DNA of 37,727 nucleotides from an uncultured Prevotella sp. (GCF_946404925.1 NZ_CAMJFM010000023.1:1-37727); one strand, 5' to 3'; shown: positions 7,965-16,932, counted from the first letter of the stretch. Notes: generated from the letters alone by a model not told the origin. Made by a program: numbers and translations.

Positions 7965-10421
7965 CTATTTTCGAACAATATATTCGCTTGGTGTGATACC
8001 ATAAAATCGCTTAAAGGCGCGTCCAAATGCCCCCTGATCTTCGTAACCGCAACGCAGAGCGATGTCTAAAATCGTGCTCTGCTGCGCATTGTTGTCCAGC
8101 AGCTGGCGTGCCTTCTGCATACGAATATTGGTGATGTAGCTCTGTGGCGTCTCGCCAGTAATCGCCTTCAGATGGTAGCGGAACTGCGTGGTGCTCAGGG
8201 CCATCTGCGATGCCAGCGCATCTACGTTTACGCTGTTGGTCTCTATCTGCTCAGCTATGATGTTCATGGTGCGCGTCAGGAAGTCCTTATCGCGGGCAGA
8301 CAGTTCCTGCTGTTTTTCAGCACGCGCAGTCTCGTATTGCTGGCGCAACTCATCGAGTGTCATGGCCACTTCGTTCAGTCTGCGACGCTGTAGTGCAGAG
8401 CGACGTCGCTGCATCACCACCAGCGCAGCAACCCCTGACAACAATGCTATACATATTATTATAATAATGGTACGCGAACGACGGGCACGTGCATTCTCAT
8501 CACTCAGTCGATTGTTACCAAACTCAGCATTGTAACGAGCCAGCAAGTCAGCTGCTCCATTATTGTAGAGTGAGTCTTTCAGCAAATCAAAGCGTTCCAA
8601 CTCCAATCGCGCACTATCAGGGTTGATGGTCCACAAGGCCTGACAGAGTCCATCGCGGGCGTGCATCTCGTTATAGGGATTGCCCATCTCGTGACAAATG
8701 CTAACGGCATCGCGAAAATATGGAACGGCTCGTCGCTCCAAACTGCGTTTCTCTTCATCAGCACATCCCTCCTCGCGACTCATGGAGAGCAATGTATACC
8801 CCACTTTATTCAACGATATGGCCAGTGACTGGCGATTTCCCTCGCGACGGAAGTATGGTATGATAGTGTCAAAAATGGCCAGTGCCTCCTGATGCTGTTT
8901 CATGCCTAATAGGATGGCTGCCTTTTGCGACAGGCGCACGCGTAGCTTCATCTGTCTTCCATCCTCGCGCTCCAGCTGTATCGCTCTGTCAATATAACGC
9001 AGGGCGGCATCAAAGTGATTCATGCAGAATTCCGTCTCAGCTGCTGCTCCGCAATACATCGCGATACGGCCACGGTGGTTGATTTCCTCAGCCAGTTGCA
9101 GCGCCTCGAGTATGTACTTCAGTCCCTCCTGTGGCTGCTTGGCATCTACATAGATGGCGCCAATGGTGTTGAGCGATGATGAGATCATCTCCTTATCGCC
9201 ACTGGCACGATCCATGGCGTTGCACTCCTTGGCATAGCGCAACGCCTTGTGATAGTCCGACTGTCGCGACGTACACACAGCCAGGATACTCAACTCGTCA
9301 GCCACCTCGTCAGTCATACCCAACTGGCGAAGCATGGGCAGTACCTTTTCGCCTACGATAACGGCACTGTCGTAAAGCTGCTCTTCATAGTACCTGCCAC
9401 TGGCCTCATACAGGCGTACGGCCTCCTGTCGATTCACACCCGCCTTACCCTCAGGCTTGGCTCCAATGGTATTAACACCAGTCATGAGCATGAGGACTAG
9501 CAGAATACGAGTGAGATAATCGCTTGGCGTAACGCCAAAGAAACGCTTAAAGGCACGTGTAAACGACGACTGGTCATCGTAGCCACAACCTTTGGCCACA
9601 TCGAGTATGGTCATATCAGGCGCGGTATCCAGCAGGTGGCGTGCCTTCTGCATACGAATGTTGGTGATGTAGCCCTGCGGAGTCTCGCCTGTAACGGCTG
9701 ATAGCCTACGACGGAACTGCGATGTACTCATAGCCAATTCGCTGGCCAACTCGTCTACATTCACGTGGTTTGATTCTATCTGATTGGTGATAATCATCAT
9801 GGTCTTGTTGAGGAACTGCTTGTCTTGCTCAGTCAGCTCATGGGTTTCTACCTGGCTGTTGCCATCCTGCTGCTGATGCTCGTACTGAGCCTGTAGATCC
9901 TCAAGCGTCTTGGTATCTTCGCTCAGGCGTTTCTTCTGCAGGGCTATCAGTCGGCGCTGGCGCACCACCAGTACGATGGCCACTGCCAGCAGCGCAATAC
10001 ACATGATTATAATATATATGCGCGAACGGCTCACCAAGTAGTTCTCCGCCTGCAGTTGGTCGTTGCCAAACTCAGCATTATACTTGGCCAGCGTCTCGCT
10101 CGATGTCTTGCGGTAGAGTGAATCCTTGAGTCGATTAAAGCGTTCCATCTCCAGGCGAGCACTATCAGGATTGAGTGTCCACAACGCCTGATAGAGTCCG
10201 TGGCGTGCCTGCATCTCATGATAGGTATCGCCCGCAGTGCTACTCAGCTGGGCTGCCTTACGGAAGCAGTCAGCTGCACGTCGCTCCTGTTTTGCCTTGA
10301 GCAGCTCATGGCCCGTTGTGTTGAGTGAGATGACCACTGAGTCTGGTTGTTCAGCCTTCTCGCCACAAGCGTATGGCATAGCCATCCACCACAACGTCAT
10401 CAACAAGAATAACTTTTTCAC
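7965..10421 (-). CDS. Tandem-fused membrane TPR/AraC-type regulator (two units in one ORF)
   Basis: 818 residues that read as two homologous sensors fused head to tail. Unit 1 (1-305): signal peptide, one remaining TPR-like stretch (35-105), membrane segment 135-153, coiled linker, AraC-type HTH (about 195-305). Unit 2 (306-818): a hydrophobic stretch (306-320) that looks like a former signal peptide, TPR-like helices (327-610), membrane segment 651-669, HTH (711-818). Residues 31-305 align with about 535-818, sharing QALWT-NPDSARLE-ERF, KYNAEFGN/RYNAEFGN and SYITNIRMQKAR-like strings. Unit 1 has lost most of its TPR domain. There is no stop codon at the junction (about 9506). A unit 2 start at Met311 or Met313 is possible. 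The gene lies 11 bp downstream of the DPP-IV gene on the same strand. Such proteins in Bacteroidota are one-component membrane regulators; the target here is unknown. Confidence 0.85.
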   Translation of the reverse strand: MKKLFLLMTLWWMAMPYACGEKAEQPDSVVISLNTTGHELLKAKQERRAADCFRKAAQLSSTAGDTYHEMQARHGLYQALWTLNPDSARLEMERFNRLKDSLYRKTSSETLAKYNAEFGNDQLQAENYLVSRSRIYIIIMCIALLAVAIVLVVRQRRLIALQKKRLSEDTKTLEDLQAQYEHQQQDGNSQVETHELTEQDKQFLNKTMMIITNQIESNHVNVDELASELAMSTSQFRRRLSAVTGETPQGYITNIRMQKARHLLDTAPDMTILDVAKGCGYDDQSSFTRAFKRFFGVTPSDYLTRILLVLMLMTGVNTIGAKPEGKAGVNRQEAVRLYEASGRYYEEQLYDSAVIVGEKVLPMLRQLGMTDEVADELSILAVCTSRQSDYHKALRYAKECNAMDRASGDKEMISSSLNTIGAIYVDAKQPQEGLKYILEALQLAEEINHRGRIAMYCGAAAETEFCMNHFDAALRYIDRAIQLEREDGRQMKLRVRLSQKAAILLGMKQHQEALAIFDTIIPYFRREGNRQSLAISLNKVGYTLLSMSREEGCADEEKRSLERRAVPYFRDAVSICHEMGNPYNEMHARDGLCQALWTINPDSARLELERFDLLKDSLYNNGAADLLARYNAEFGNNRLSDENARARRSRTIIIIICIALLSGVAALVVMQRRRSALQRRRLNEVAMTLDELRQQYETARAEKQQELSARDKDFLTRTMNIIAEQIETNSVNVDALASQMALSTTQFRYHLKAITGETPQSYITNIRMQKARQLLDNNAQQSTILDIALRCGYEDQGAFGRAFKRFYGITPSEYIVRK

Positions 10422-10432
10422 AGGTATATATG

Positions 10433-12643
10433 CTATTTCAGATTATCATCGAAGTGCGCAATGGCCTGGCGGAACAGGTGGTTCCTGGTGTTACCTCCAA
10501 AAATACTATGATTTCTGTTCGTATATACTAACTGGCGGAAGTCCTTATCTGCCTGAACCAGCGCCTCCACATACTCGGCTGTGTTCTGGTAGTGCACATT
10601 GTCATCAGCCAATCCGTGACATATCAGCAGTGCACCATGCAGCTGCGATGCACGTGCTATTGGGTTCACATCGTCATATCCACTGGCATTCTCCTTTGGT
10701 GTGCGCATATATCGCTCTGTGTAGATGGAGTCGTAGTAGCGCCAGCATGTTGGCGGTGCGATGGCCACACCAGCCTTGAACACAGGGCGTCCCTCCGACA
10801 TCGACATCAGCGTGTTCCATCCACCATAGCTCCAGCCCCAGATGCCAATGCGATTCTTGTCTACATAGCTCTGATTACCCAGCCAGAGGGCAGTTTCCAC
10901 CTGGTCGCGTGCCTCCAGTTCGCCCAGTCGCAGATAGGTGCATTTCTCAAACTCTGCACCACGACCGCCTGTGCCGCGATTATCTACACACACGCAGATG
11001 TAACCCTTCTCACAGAGGTATTGCTCAAGTATGGCGCCATTGCCGCTCATACCTATACCCCACTGGTTCAATACCTGCTGACTGCCTGGGCCGCCATACT
11101 GATACATAATCACGGGATAGCGTTTTGAGGCATCGAAGTTAGCAGGTTTCACCATCCATCCGTTCAGCACCACGCCTTCTGATGTGGTGAACTGGAACAT
11201 CTCCTTCTTACCAAGGTCATATCCAGCCAGTTTCTCTTTCAGATCGTGGTTGTCAATCAGGGTTGTCAGCACCTTGCCGTTGTTCTGGCAGATGGTGTAC
11301 TGAGCAGGATTGTCAATATCGCTCCAGATGTTGATAAAATACTTGAAGTTCTTGCTGAAGATGGCGCTGTTCACACCAGCCTTTGGTGTCAGCACGTCTA
11401 TCTTTCCGTTCTGGTGAGCCACCATCACCTGCTGCTCAGTAGCGCCCTTGGGGTTAGCTGCAAAATAGGTGTCACCAGTCTTCTCGTCGAATCCATATAC
11501 GGCCTTCACCACATATTTCTCATTCACAATCTGGCGCAGCAGCTGGCCGTTCAGGTTGTACAGATACAAGTGGTTATAGCCATCGCGCTCGCTGGGCAGC
11601 AGAATGTTGTTGGCAGTTATCTGCACATCGTCCAGCACCTCTTCCTTCACATACTTATCCACCTTATCCTCAATGGCCAGCTTGCATACTGTCGACAGCG
11701 GATTGGCCATATAGATGCGCAGCACATCCTGATGGCGATTCATCGTAAAGATGGCTATCTTGGTGGCATCGCTTGTGGCTTTGATGCGAGGTATATAGCC
11801 TTCTTCATCCAGTGGCACGTCTATCTTTCGTGTCTGATGACTCTTGATGTCGTAGCTCCACACGCTTACCTTCGAGTTCACCTGTCCTGGCACTGGATAC
11901 TTGTATGTATAGTCGCCAGGATACTCAGCAAACTCCTTGCGCTCAGGCTTGGCGCCCTTAAACAGCTGCATCGAGTACTGCTTCACAGCGCTCTCGTCGT
12001 AACGTATCCAGATAATCTGCTTCGAATCAGCCGAGAACACCATCGATGAGTTGGTCGAGAACTCCTCCTCGTACACCCAGTCGGGTATACCGTTAATCAC
12101 CTCGTTGCGCTTGCCGTCCTTGGTCACCTGACTCTCTGCATTGTCGTACAGCAGTTTTACCAGATAGATGTTATTGTCGCGCACAAAGGCTATCTGATTG
12201 CCATCAGGCGAGAAAACAGGCGTCTGCTGTGGGCCGCCATCGCTCAGAGGCTCCAGCTTGTTGTTCCTGATGCTATATATATAATAGGTGGCGGTAAACG
12301 ATCGACGATAGATGGCCTTGGTGTTTGTCTGTATCAGCATTTTTGTGCCATCTGGGCTCAGTATGTATCCATCCACGCTCTTCACCTCAGCACCACGCGC
12401 GCTGGCAGCATCAAACAGCACACCAGTCTGCTTGCCAGTCTTAAATGAATAGGTAATAATCTGCTTGCCGTCATCGCTAATCTGCGCATAAGTCTCGCCA
12501 TCAGCCATAGGGCGCACAGCACTCATTGTCTTGCTTTTAAACTCTCCGCTTGTAATCCCTTTCAGTGTCAGTTTCTCTCCTGCTGAAGCCGAAACTGCCA
12601 ATGCCAGCGACAGTCCAAGCGAGAATAATCTCATTTTCTTCAT
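10433..12643 (-). CDS. Dipeptidyl peptidase IV, S9B family prolyl oligopeptidase
   Basis: Exported serine peptidase that removes Xaa-Pro dipeptides from oligopeptide N-termini. A signal peptide (about 1-21) precedes a beta-propeller domain (DPP_IV N-terminal, about 90-450) containing the DWVYEEEF substrate-binding double-Glu segment. The alpha/beta-hydrolase domain carries Ser605 in GWSYGGW, Asp680 in GLADDNVH and His712 in NRNHS. The 32-residue Asp-His spacing equals that of human DPP4. The length of 736 residues is typical. In this group the enzyme supports peptide-based nutrition. The tandem AraC regulator follows 11 bp downstream and is probably co-transcribed. Confidence 0.94.
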   Translation of the reverse strand: MKKMRLFSLGLSLALAVSASAGEKLTLKGITSGEFKSKTMSAVRPMADGETYAQISDDGKQIITYSFKTGKQTGVLFDAASARGAEVKSVDGYILSPDGTKMLIQTNTKAIYRRSFTATYYIYSIRNNKLEPLSDGGPQQTPVFSPDGNQIAFVRDNNIYLVKLLYDNAESQVTKDGKRNEVINGIPDWVYEEEFSTNSSMVFSADSKQIIWIRYDESAVKQYSMQLFKGAKPERKEFAEYPGDYTYKYPVPGQVNSKVSVWSYDIKSHQTRKIDVPLDEEGYIPRIKATSDATKIAIFTMNRHQDVLRIYMANPLSTVCKLAIEDKVDKYVKEEVLDDVQITANNILLPSERDGYNHLYLYNLNGQLLRQIVNEKYVVKAVYGFDEKTGDTYFAANPKGATEQQVMVAHQNGKIDVLTPKAGVNSAIFSKNFKYFINIWSDIDNPAQYTICQNNGKVLTTLIDNHDLKEKLAGYDLGKKEMFQFTTSEGVVLNGWMVKPANFDASKRYPVIMYQYGGPGSQQVLNQWGIGMSGNGAILEQYLCEKGYICVCVDNRGTGGRGAEFEKCTYLRLGELEARDQVETALWLGNQSYVDKNRIGIWGWSYGGWNTLMSMSEGRPVFKAGVAIAPPTCWRYYDSIYTERYMRTPKENASGYDDVNPIARASQLHGALLICHGLADDNVHYQNTAEYVEALVQADKDFRQLVYTNRNHSIFGGNTRNHLFRQAIAHFDDNLK

Positions 12644-12672
12644 ATTTTCTGTTATTTTACGCTTTCAGCTTG

Positions 12673-12680
12673 CAAAGATA
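12673..12680 (-). promoter_or_regulatory. -7 box for the DPP-IV gene
   Basis: TATCTTTG on the minus strand, 30 nt upstream of the start. It shares a short divergent promoter region with the box at 12694-12701. Confidence 0.45.
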
Positions 12681-12693
12681 AAGATTTTTTCGC

Positions 12694-12701
12694 TAACTTT
12701 G
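12694..12701 (+). promoter_or_regulatory. -7 box for the TIGR01212 radical SAM gene
   Basis: TAACTTTG ends 7 nt before the ATG at 12709. That would give a leader of only a few bases, so either the mRNA is nearly leaderless or translation starts downstream. Confidence 0.45.
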
Positions 12702-12708
12702 CACACTG

Positions 12709-13647
12709 ATGGATTTAAATTTAGTGAATACGCCCTATTATAACGACTACGGCTCGTGGATTCGCCGTCAGTTTCCCTATCGTGTGCAGAAGATTTCGAT
12801 TGATGCAGGCTTCACCTGTCCCAATCGCGATGGCCGCATTTCCACAGGTGGTTGCATCTATTGCGACAACCGCACGTTCAACCCCTCTTACTGTCAGCGT
12901 CGCAACTCTGTAACCCAGCAACTCGAAGAGGGCAAGCGTTTCTTCGCCCACAAATATCCTGATATGAAGTACCTAGCCTATTTCCAGGCTTTCACCAACA
13001 CCTATGCCCCACTCGCCCAGCTCAAGGCGCTCTACCAGGAGGCGCTACAGGTTCCTGATATCGTGGGCATCGTCATAGGCACCCGCCCCGATTGCGTCAG
13101 TGACGAGCTGCTCGATTATCTGGCCGAGCTCAACCAGCGCACTTTTGTATTAGTAGAGTATGGCATCGAGAGTACCAACAACGATACCCTTCTACGCATC
13201 AATCGTGGCCACAGCTTCGAGCAGTCGGCTGATGCCATCCAGCGCACCCATCAGCGCGGATTGCTTACTGGTGCCCACATCATCTTGGGCCTGCCTGGCG
13301 AGGATGCCAGCGAGAGTCTGCGCCAAGCCCCCATCATCTCCAGTCTGCCCATCGACATACTCAAGATACACCAGATGCAGATTATCCGCGGAACGCGTTT
13401 GGCCACCGAGTTCGAACAGCAGCCGTTCCACATCTATACGGTCGATGAATATATCCAGCTGATTGCAGCCTACATCCAGCGTCTGCGTCCTGACATGATT
13501 CTCGAGCGATTCGTCTCGCAATCACCCAAGGAGCTGCTCATCGCACCTCATTGGGGACTAAAAAACTACGAGTTTACCAATCTCTTGGTAAACTATCTCA
13601 AGCAGCATGAAATTCATCAGGGTCAGTTCTTTCTGAAGTCTGTGTAG
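12709..13647 (+). CDS. TIGR01212-family radical SAM protein (YhcC-like)
   Basis: Radical SAM enzyme of unknown substrate. The [4Fe-4S]-binding cysteines are Cys37, Cys49 and Cys52, in the spacing C-x11-C-x2-C (FTCPNRDG through GGCIYCDN) that is characteristic of this family rather than the usual CxxxCxxC. Further landmarks are IGTRPDCV, VEYGIEST and the glycine motif HIILGLPGE. The length of 312 residues matches E. coli YhcC. The 3' end overlaps the convergent GldB-like gene by 25 bp. The start is uncertain because the -7 box is very close. Confidence 0.9.
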   Translation: MDLNLVNTPYYNDYGSWIRRQFPYRVQKISIDAGFTCPNRDGRISTGGCIYCDNRTFNPSYCQRRNSVTQQLEEGKRFFAHKYPDMKYLAYFQAFTNTYAPLAQLKALYQEALQVPDIVGIVIGTRPDCVSDELLDYLAELNQRTFVLVEYGIESTNNDTLLRINRGHSFEQSADAIQRTHQRGLLTGAHIILGLPGEDASESLRQAPIISSLPIDILKIHQMQIIRGTRLATEFEQQPFHIYTVDEYIQLIAAYIQRLRPDMILERFVSQSPKELLIAPHWGLKNYEFTNLLVNYLKQHEIHQGQFFLKSV

Positions 13648-14426
13648 TTGTTGTTTCTCAGCATCTGGTCGATACTCAGGTTCTTGTTGCGCTTCATATA
13701 TCGCTCCACCATACGGGTATAGAGCGAGTTAAACATGTTCTTGCCCAGCGCCTGGTTCACCACCCACAGTATCTTTCCTATGTGTGTGTCGCGCTCCTGC
13801 TGGCTCAGCGCTCTGTCCTGTGGCATGGGATACAGACTCAACAGATAGAATCCTATGCAGTCGGGCACTATATAGTGGCGGTTCATCAACTCCAGCTGGC
13901 TCTTCGAGTAGCCATACTGAGGCTTCTGATACAGCGAATAGTCGGTGCCTAAGTATTTGTCCAGACAGATGCCTATCGAGTTGTTACCCACTATCACGCT
14001 CTGGTCCAGCGAACCTATCTGTGCGTAAACCTCAGGAATCTCGAAGCCAGGCAGATTCTCGCGCAGATACTTAAAGCCCGTTGTCAGGTCGGCATTGATA
14101 TCATCCATATTGGCATACTGCTGCTCGGCCTCGGCTATCAGCACCTGCAGCGTAGAGTCCTGGTAGAATCGCAGGAATTTCTTGTTTATCTGCTGGTCGT
14201 CCACCTTGCCTATCTTCAGCACATCCTCTATCAGCGTGCGTGTCTGCATCGGATATACCGTGTTCATCTGCTGCAAGGCCGAGAAATCGCCTGTGGTAAG
14301 ATACAGACTTTGGATACGATCATAGCGATCAACGACAACTTCGGTGTCTTCTTCCACCATAAATTGCCATTCGCAGCTGATGCATCCAAACATCACTATT
14401 AACAGGAAAATGTATACCTTACGCAC
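13623..14426 (-). CDS. GldB-related lipoprotein
   Basis: 267 residues. The signal peptide ends in a lipobox-like FGCISC, with the lipidated cysteine followed by EW. The body resembles the GldB family: a conserved GNNSIGICLDKYLGTDY segment, then a YxxP-like region, and a C-terminal half containing DRALSQQERD and GKILWVVNQAL. In gliding Flavobacteriia GldB belongs to the gliding/type IX secretion set. Prevotella-like bacteria do not glide, so its role here is unclear. It overlaps the TIGR01212 gene tail to tail by 25 bp and has a canonical promoter at 14472-14503. The family call is from memory of conserved segments. Confidence 0.65.
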   Translation of the reverse strand: MRKVYIFLLIVMFGCISCEWQFMVEEDTEVVVDRYDRIQSLYLTTGDFSALQQMNTVYPMQTRTLIEDVLKIGKVDDQQINKKFLRFYQDSTLQVLIAEAEQQYANMDDINADLTTGFKYLRENLPGFEIPEVYAQIGSLDQSVIVGNNSIGICLDKYLGTDYSLYQKPQYGYSKSQLELMNRHYIVPDCIGFYLLSLYPMPQDRALSQQERDTHIGKILWVVNQALGKNMFNSLYTRMVERYMKRNKNLSIDQMLRNNNYTDFRKN

Positions 14427-14471
14427 GGGCTGTTTGATACGAATAATATATGTATGTTAAAAAAATCGATG

Positions 14472-14503
14472 CAAATATACTAAAAAGTATTGTAAAAACC
14501 AAA
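14472..14503 (-). promoter_or_regulatory. Promoter of the GldB-like gene
   Basis: On the minus strand, TTTG (14500-14503), then exactly 20 nt, then TATATTTG (14472-14479). This is a canonical Bacteroidota primary promoter, with a leader of about 40 nt. Confidence 0.7.
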
Positions 14504-14594
14504 TTTTAACCTAAAAAGTTTAAATATTTGTGTAAAAAGCTGCACATTTTTGTTTATTTGTGTAAAAATCAGGGGTCATTTGCACGATTTTCAG

Positions 14595-14602
14595 TACTTT
14601 TG
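14595..14602 (+). promoter_or_regulatory. -7 box for the DUF4861 gene
   Basis: TACTTTTG lies 28 nt before the ATG at 14631. It lies inside the in-frame extension that would start at 14550, which argues against that longer start. Confidence 0.5.
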
Positions 14603-14630
14603 TGGCCGACTAAGACAAATTAGAAAATAT

Positions 14631-15872
14631 ATGAATAGATTATTCCTAACGGCACTTGTTGCCTTCTTCTCGTCAGCGGCTCTCGCTCAGCGCGTCATCA
14701 CCGTCAGCGTAACCAATCCTATGGATGCTTATCGTGCTGACCAGCCCGTACTTATATCACTGAGCGATTATGGCTACGTCAGTCGCGCCATTGTTACCTG
14801 CGATGGCAGCGAGATTCCATGTCAGCTCGACGATCTCAACCAAGACGACACCTTCGACGAACTCTGTTTCCTGGCCAATCTTCATGGCAAAGAGAAGAAA
14901 CAGTATCAGGTGGCGCTCTACTCCGACCCCAAGCTGCAGCCTGCTCAGTATCCAGCCCGCGTGTATGCTGAGCTACTGCTGCGCAACGATAAGATTAAGG
15001 ATAAGAACAAGCACAACAACTACATCCAGTCCATCACGGCTCGTGGCGATTGTGCCGACTCTTATCATGCTGTGCATCACCATGGTGTAGCCTTCGAGAG
15101 CGAGCTGAATGGCATCCGCATCTACTTCGACAAGCGCCAGACGCTTGATCTCTATGGCAAGTTCCAGAAGCGCCTGGAGCTCCAGGACACCCAGTTTTAC
15201 ACCAGCGAAGAGCAGAAGGCTGAGGGCTATGGCGACGATGTACTGTGGGTGGGCAACACCTTTGGCCTGGGTGCCTTCCGTGGTTGGGATGGCTCTCAGC
15301 CCACCATGATTGATCCCGTTGCTTCCCGCACCCAACGCATCATCTCTTACGGCCCCCTCCGCACCATCGTCGAGGTCGTAGACAAAGACTGGTCATACCT
15401 CTCACCTCTAGCTTCTTCGACAAGCGAAGCGGCAAAGCCGAGCGCTCACCTCTCACCTCTGAATATAACGCTTCGTTACATTCAATACGCAGGCCATCGC
15501 GATACCGATGTCGAAGTGTATTTCACCAAGCCTTACGTCAACATGCGCGATTACCAGTTCTCTACAGGCCTGGTCAATCTCAAGGAGTCACAAGAGTATT
15601 CCGATCATAGCGGCCTTCGTGGCAGCTGGGGCCAAGCCGTTGGCTTGGGCATTCTGATTCCCAAGCAGTACATCATCAGCGAGCAGCCAGCCAATGCCGA
15701 TACCTATGCCTTTGTCATTGGCACAGATAGCAACATCATCAAGTACAAAGTAACGTATACGTCTGATACTGAGTCGTTTGGCTATCACTCAGCGCACGAT
15801 TGGTTTAACCACCTCCAGCAGTGGCGCCAGGAGGTTTTGCAGCCCGTAAAAGTTAAAGTGGCAAAGCGCTAA
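14631..15872 (+). CDS. DUF4861-like secreted protein
   Basis: 413 residues with a signal peptide (about 1-19, ending AALAQ). The mature part begins ITVSVTNPMDAYRADQPV and contains DLNQDDTFDELCFL, as in DUF4861 proteins, which are often found with polysaccharide lyases or hydrolases. No reaction can be assigned. The start at 14631 is preferred because of the signal peptide and the promoter box. Residues about 256-276 (LSPLASS...HLSPL) are encoded by an inserted 7-bp repeat cluster and look foreign to the fold. The last 20 bp overlap the convergent glycosyltransferase gene. Confidence 0.72.
   Translation: MNRLFLTALVAFFSSAALAQRVITVSVTNPMDAYRADQPVLISLSDYGYVSRAIVTCDGSEIPCQLDDLNQDDTFDELCFLANLHGKEKKQYQVALYSDPKLQPAQYPARVYAELLLRNDKIKDKNKHNNYIQSITARGDCADSYHAVHHHGVAFESELNGIRIYFDKRQTLDLYGKFQKRLELQDTQFYTSEEQKAEGYGDDVLWVGNTFGLGAFRGWDGSQPTMIDPVASRTQRIISYGPLRTIVEVVDKDWSYLSPLASSTSEAAKPSAHLSPLNITLRYIQYAGHRDTDVEVYFTKPYVNMRDYQFSTGLVNLKESQEYSDHSGLRGSWGQAVGLGILIPKQYIISEQPANADTYAFVIGTDSNIIKYKVTYTSDTESFGYHSAHDWFNHLQQWRQEVLQPVKVKVAKR
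15396..15460. repeat. 7-bp repeat cluster inside the DUF4861 gene
   Basis: TACCTCT, CACCTCT, AGCTTCT (15396-15416), then 30 nt containing the short palindrome CGGCAAAGCCG, then CACCTCT, CACCTCT (15447-15460). The reading frame is kept. The first part matches the cluster in mtaB at 17881. Confidence 0.7.
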
Positions 15873-16875
15873 ACAGCTTTCGGCCTTTAGCATAATACTG
15901 CCAGAGCAGGGCGTAATCCTTTTGCTCTGGTATTTTTTCTGCCTTACGCGATGCCTGTATCTCGCGGCGATCGGCCTCAAAATCCTTCTTCCAGGCCTTG
16001 AAAGCCCTGCGAGCACGATAGATAGCCTTGAAGTCGCCCAGGTTGCGATTCATAATCAGCGTCTGCCACGCAGCCAGATAATCCAGGAACCAGCGCCAGC
16101 GCATCACGTGGTTCAGTTGCGCGTCAGGCAGACATTTATAGAGCATCGTCAGGTTATTGCGAAAGTTCAGGTAGGTCTTCATCGGATTGCCCTTTGGCAG
16201 CGTTCCGCCACCCACGTGATACACGTAACTGTCTGGTACGCAGACTATTCTGCGGCCTCGTATTCTCAGTCGCCAGCACATGTCTATCTCCTCGTTGTGG
16301 GCAAAGAATCTGGCGTCCAGCCCCTTCACATCCCAATAGTCCTTGCTGCGTATCATCAGCGCAGCACCTGTGGCCCATAGTATATCAGCCACGTCGTCAT
16401 ACTGTCCGTTGTCAGCTTCTACCGTCTCAAAAATGCGTCCGCGACAGAAGGGGTAGCCGTATTTGTCCAGATAGCCCCCACTCGCTCCAGCATACTCAAA
16501 TCTGTCTTTGTCTAGAATCGACAGCAACTTGGGCTGGCAGGCAGCCGCGTCCTGGTGCGCATCCAGATACTCTATCATGGGTGTCAGCCAGTGATGCGTC
16601 ACCTCTATGTCCGAGTTCAGCAGCAGGTAGTACTCGGCCTCAATCTGTGCCAGTGCCTTGTTGTAGCCCTCAGCAAATCCCCAGTTCTTGTCCAGCACCA
16701 CCAGCTCCACCTGTGAGTAGTGCGTTCTCAGAAACTCCACCGAATCGTCAGTCGATGCGTTATCAGCCACATAGATCGTAGCCTCGTCTCTCGAGTATTG
16801 CAGAACCGATGGCAGATACTTTTCCAGCATCTTCCTTCCGTTCCAGTTCAGTATTACTATTGCTACTTTATTCAT
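15853..16875 (-). CDS. Glycosyltransferase family 2
   Basis: 340 residues, GT-A fold, inverting transferase that uses a nucleotide-sugar donor. The N-terminus VAIVILNWNGRKMLEKYLPS and the nucleotide-binding ADNASTDDSVEFL are typical. The DxD-like metal site is in LLLNSDIEV, and the acceptor-side HNEEIDMCWRLRIRG segment marks the rhamnosyltransferase-like GT2 subgroup. No membrane helix is evident. A start 21 nt upstream (16896) is in frame, but Met at 16875 leads straight into the beta1 strand. It is downstream of mtaB on the same strand. The acceptor is unknown, possibly a surface polysaccharide. Confidence 0.88.
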   Translation of the reverse strand: MNKVAIVILNWNGRKMLEKYLPSVLQYSRDEATIYVADNASTDDSVEFLRTHYSQVELVVLDKNWGFAEGYNKALAQIEAEYYLLLNSDIEVTHHWLTPMIEYLDAHQDAAACQPKLLSILDKDRFEYAGASGGYLDKYGYPFCRGRIFETVEADNGQYDDVADILWATGAALMIRSKDYWDVKGLDARFFAHNEEIDMCWRLRIRGRRIVCVPDSYVYHVGGGTLPKGNPMKTYLNFRNNLTMLYKCLPDAQLNHVMRWRWFLDYLAAWQTLIMNRNLGDFKAIYRARRAFKAWKKDFEADRREIQASRKAEKIPEQKDYALLWQYYAKGRKLFSALPL

Positions 16876-16904
16876 ATCTCGTGCGCGCGCGTACATTTAT
16901 ATAT

Positions 16905-16932
16905 AGAAGCTAGAAACTAGAGGTGAGAGGTG
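16905..16932. repeat. 7-bp repeat x4 at the 3' end of mtaB
   Basis: AGAAGCT, AGAAACT, AGAGGTG, AGAGGTG on the plus strand. The array supplies the last codons and the TAG stop of mtaB. Confidence 0.75.

Noticed and set aside
8188..8535. Plus-strand frames of about 115 codons opposite the AraC fusion gene
   Set aside because: They lie antisense to conserved HTH and membrane-helix coding sequence and show no domain, signal peptide or promoter.
11246..12049. 267-codon plus-strand frame opposite the DPP-IV gene
   Set aside because: It is a shadow of the beta-propeller coding sequence; it is His/Val/Leu-rich without motifs, whereas the minus-strand gene has a complete catalytic triad.
14550..14630. 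27-residue N-terminal extension of the DUF4861 protein
   Set aside because: It overlaps the promoter box and would bury the signal peptide; the start at 14631 fits better.
15396..15460. Insertion sequence in the DUF4861 gene
   Set aside because: No transposase, no terminal inverted repeats and no target duplication; the segment is explained by the 7-bp repeat family.
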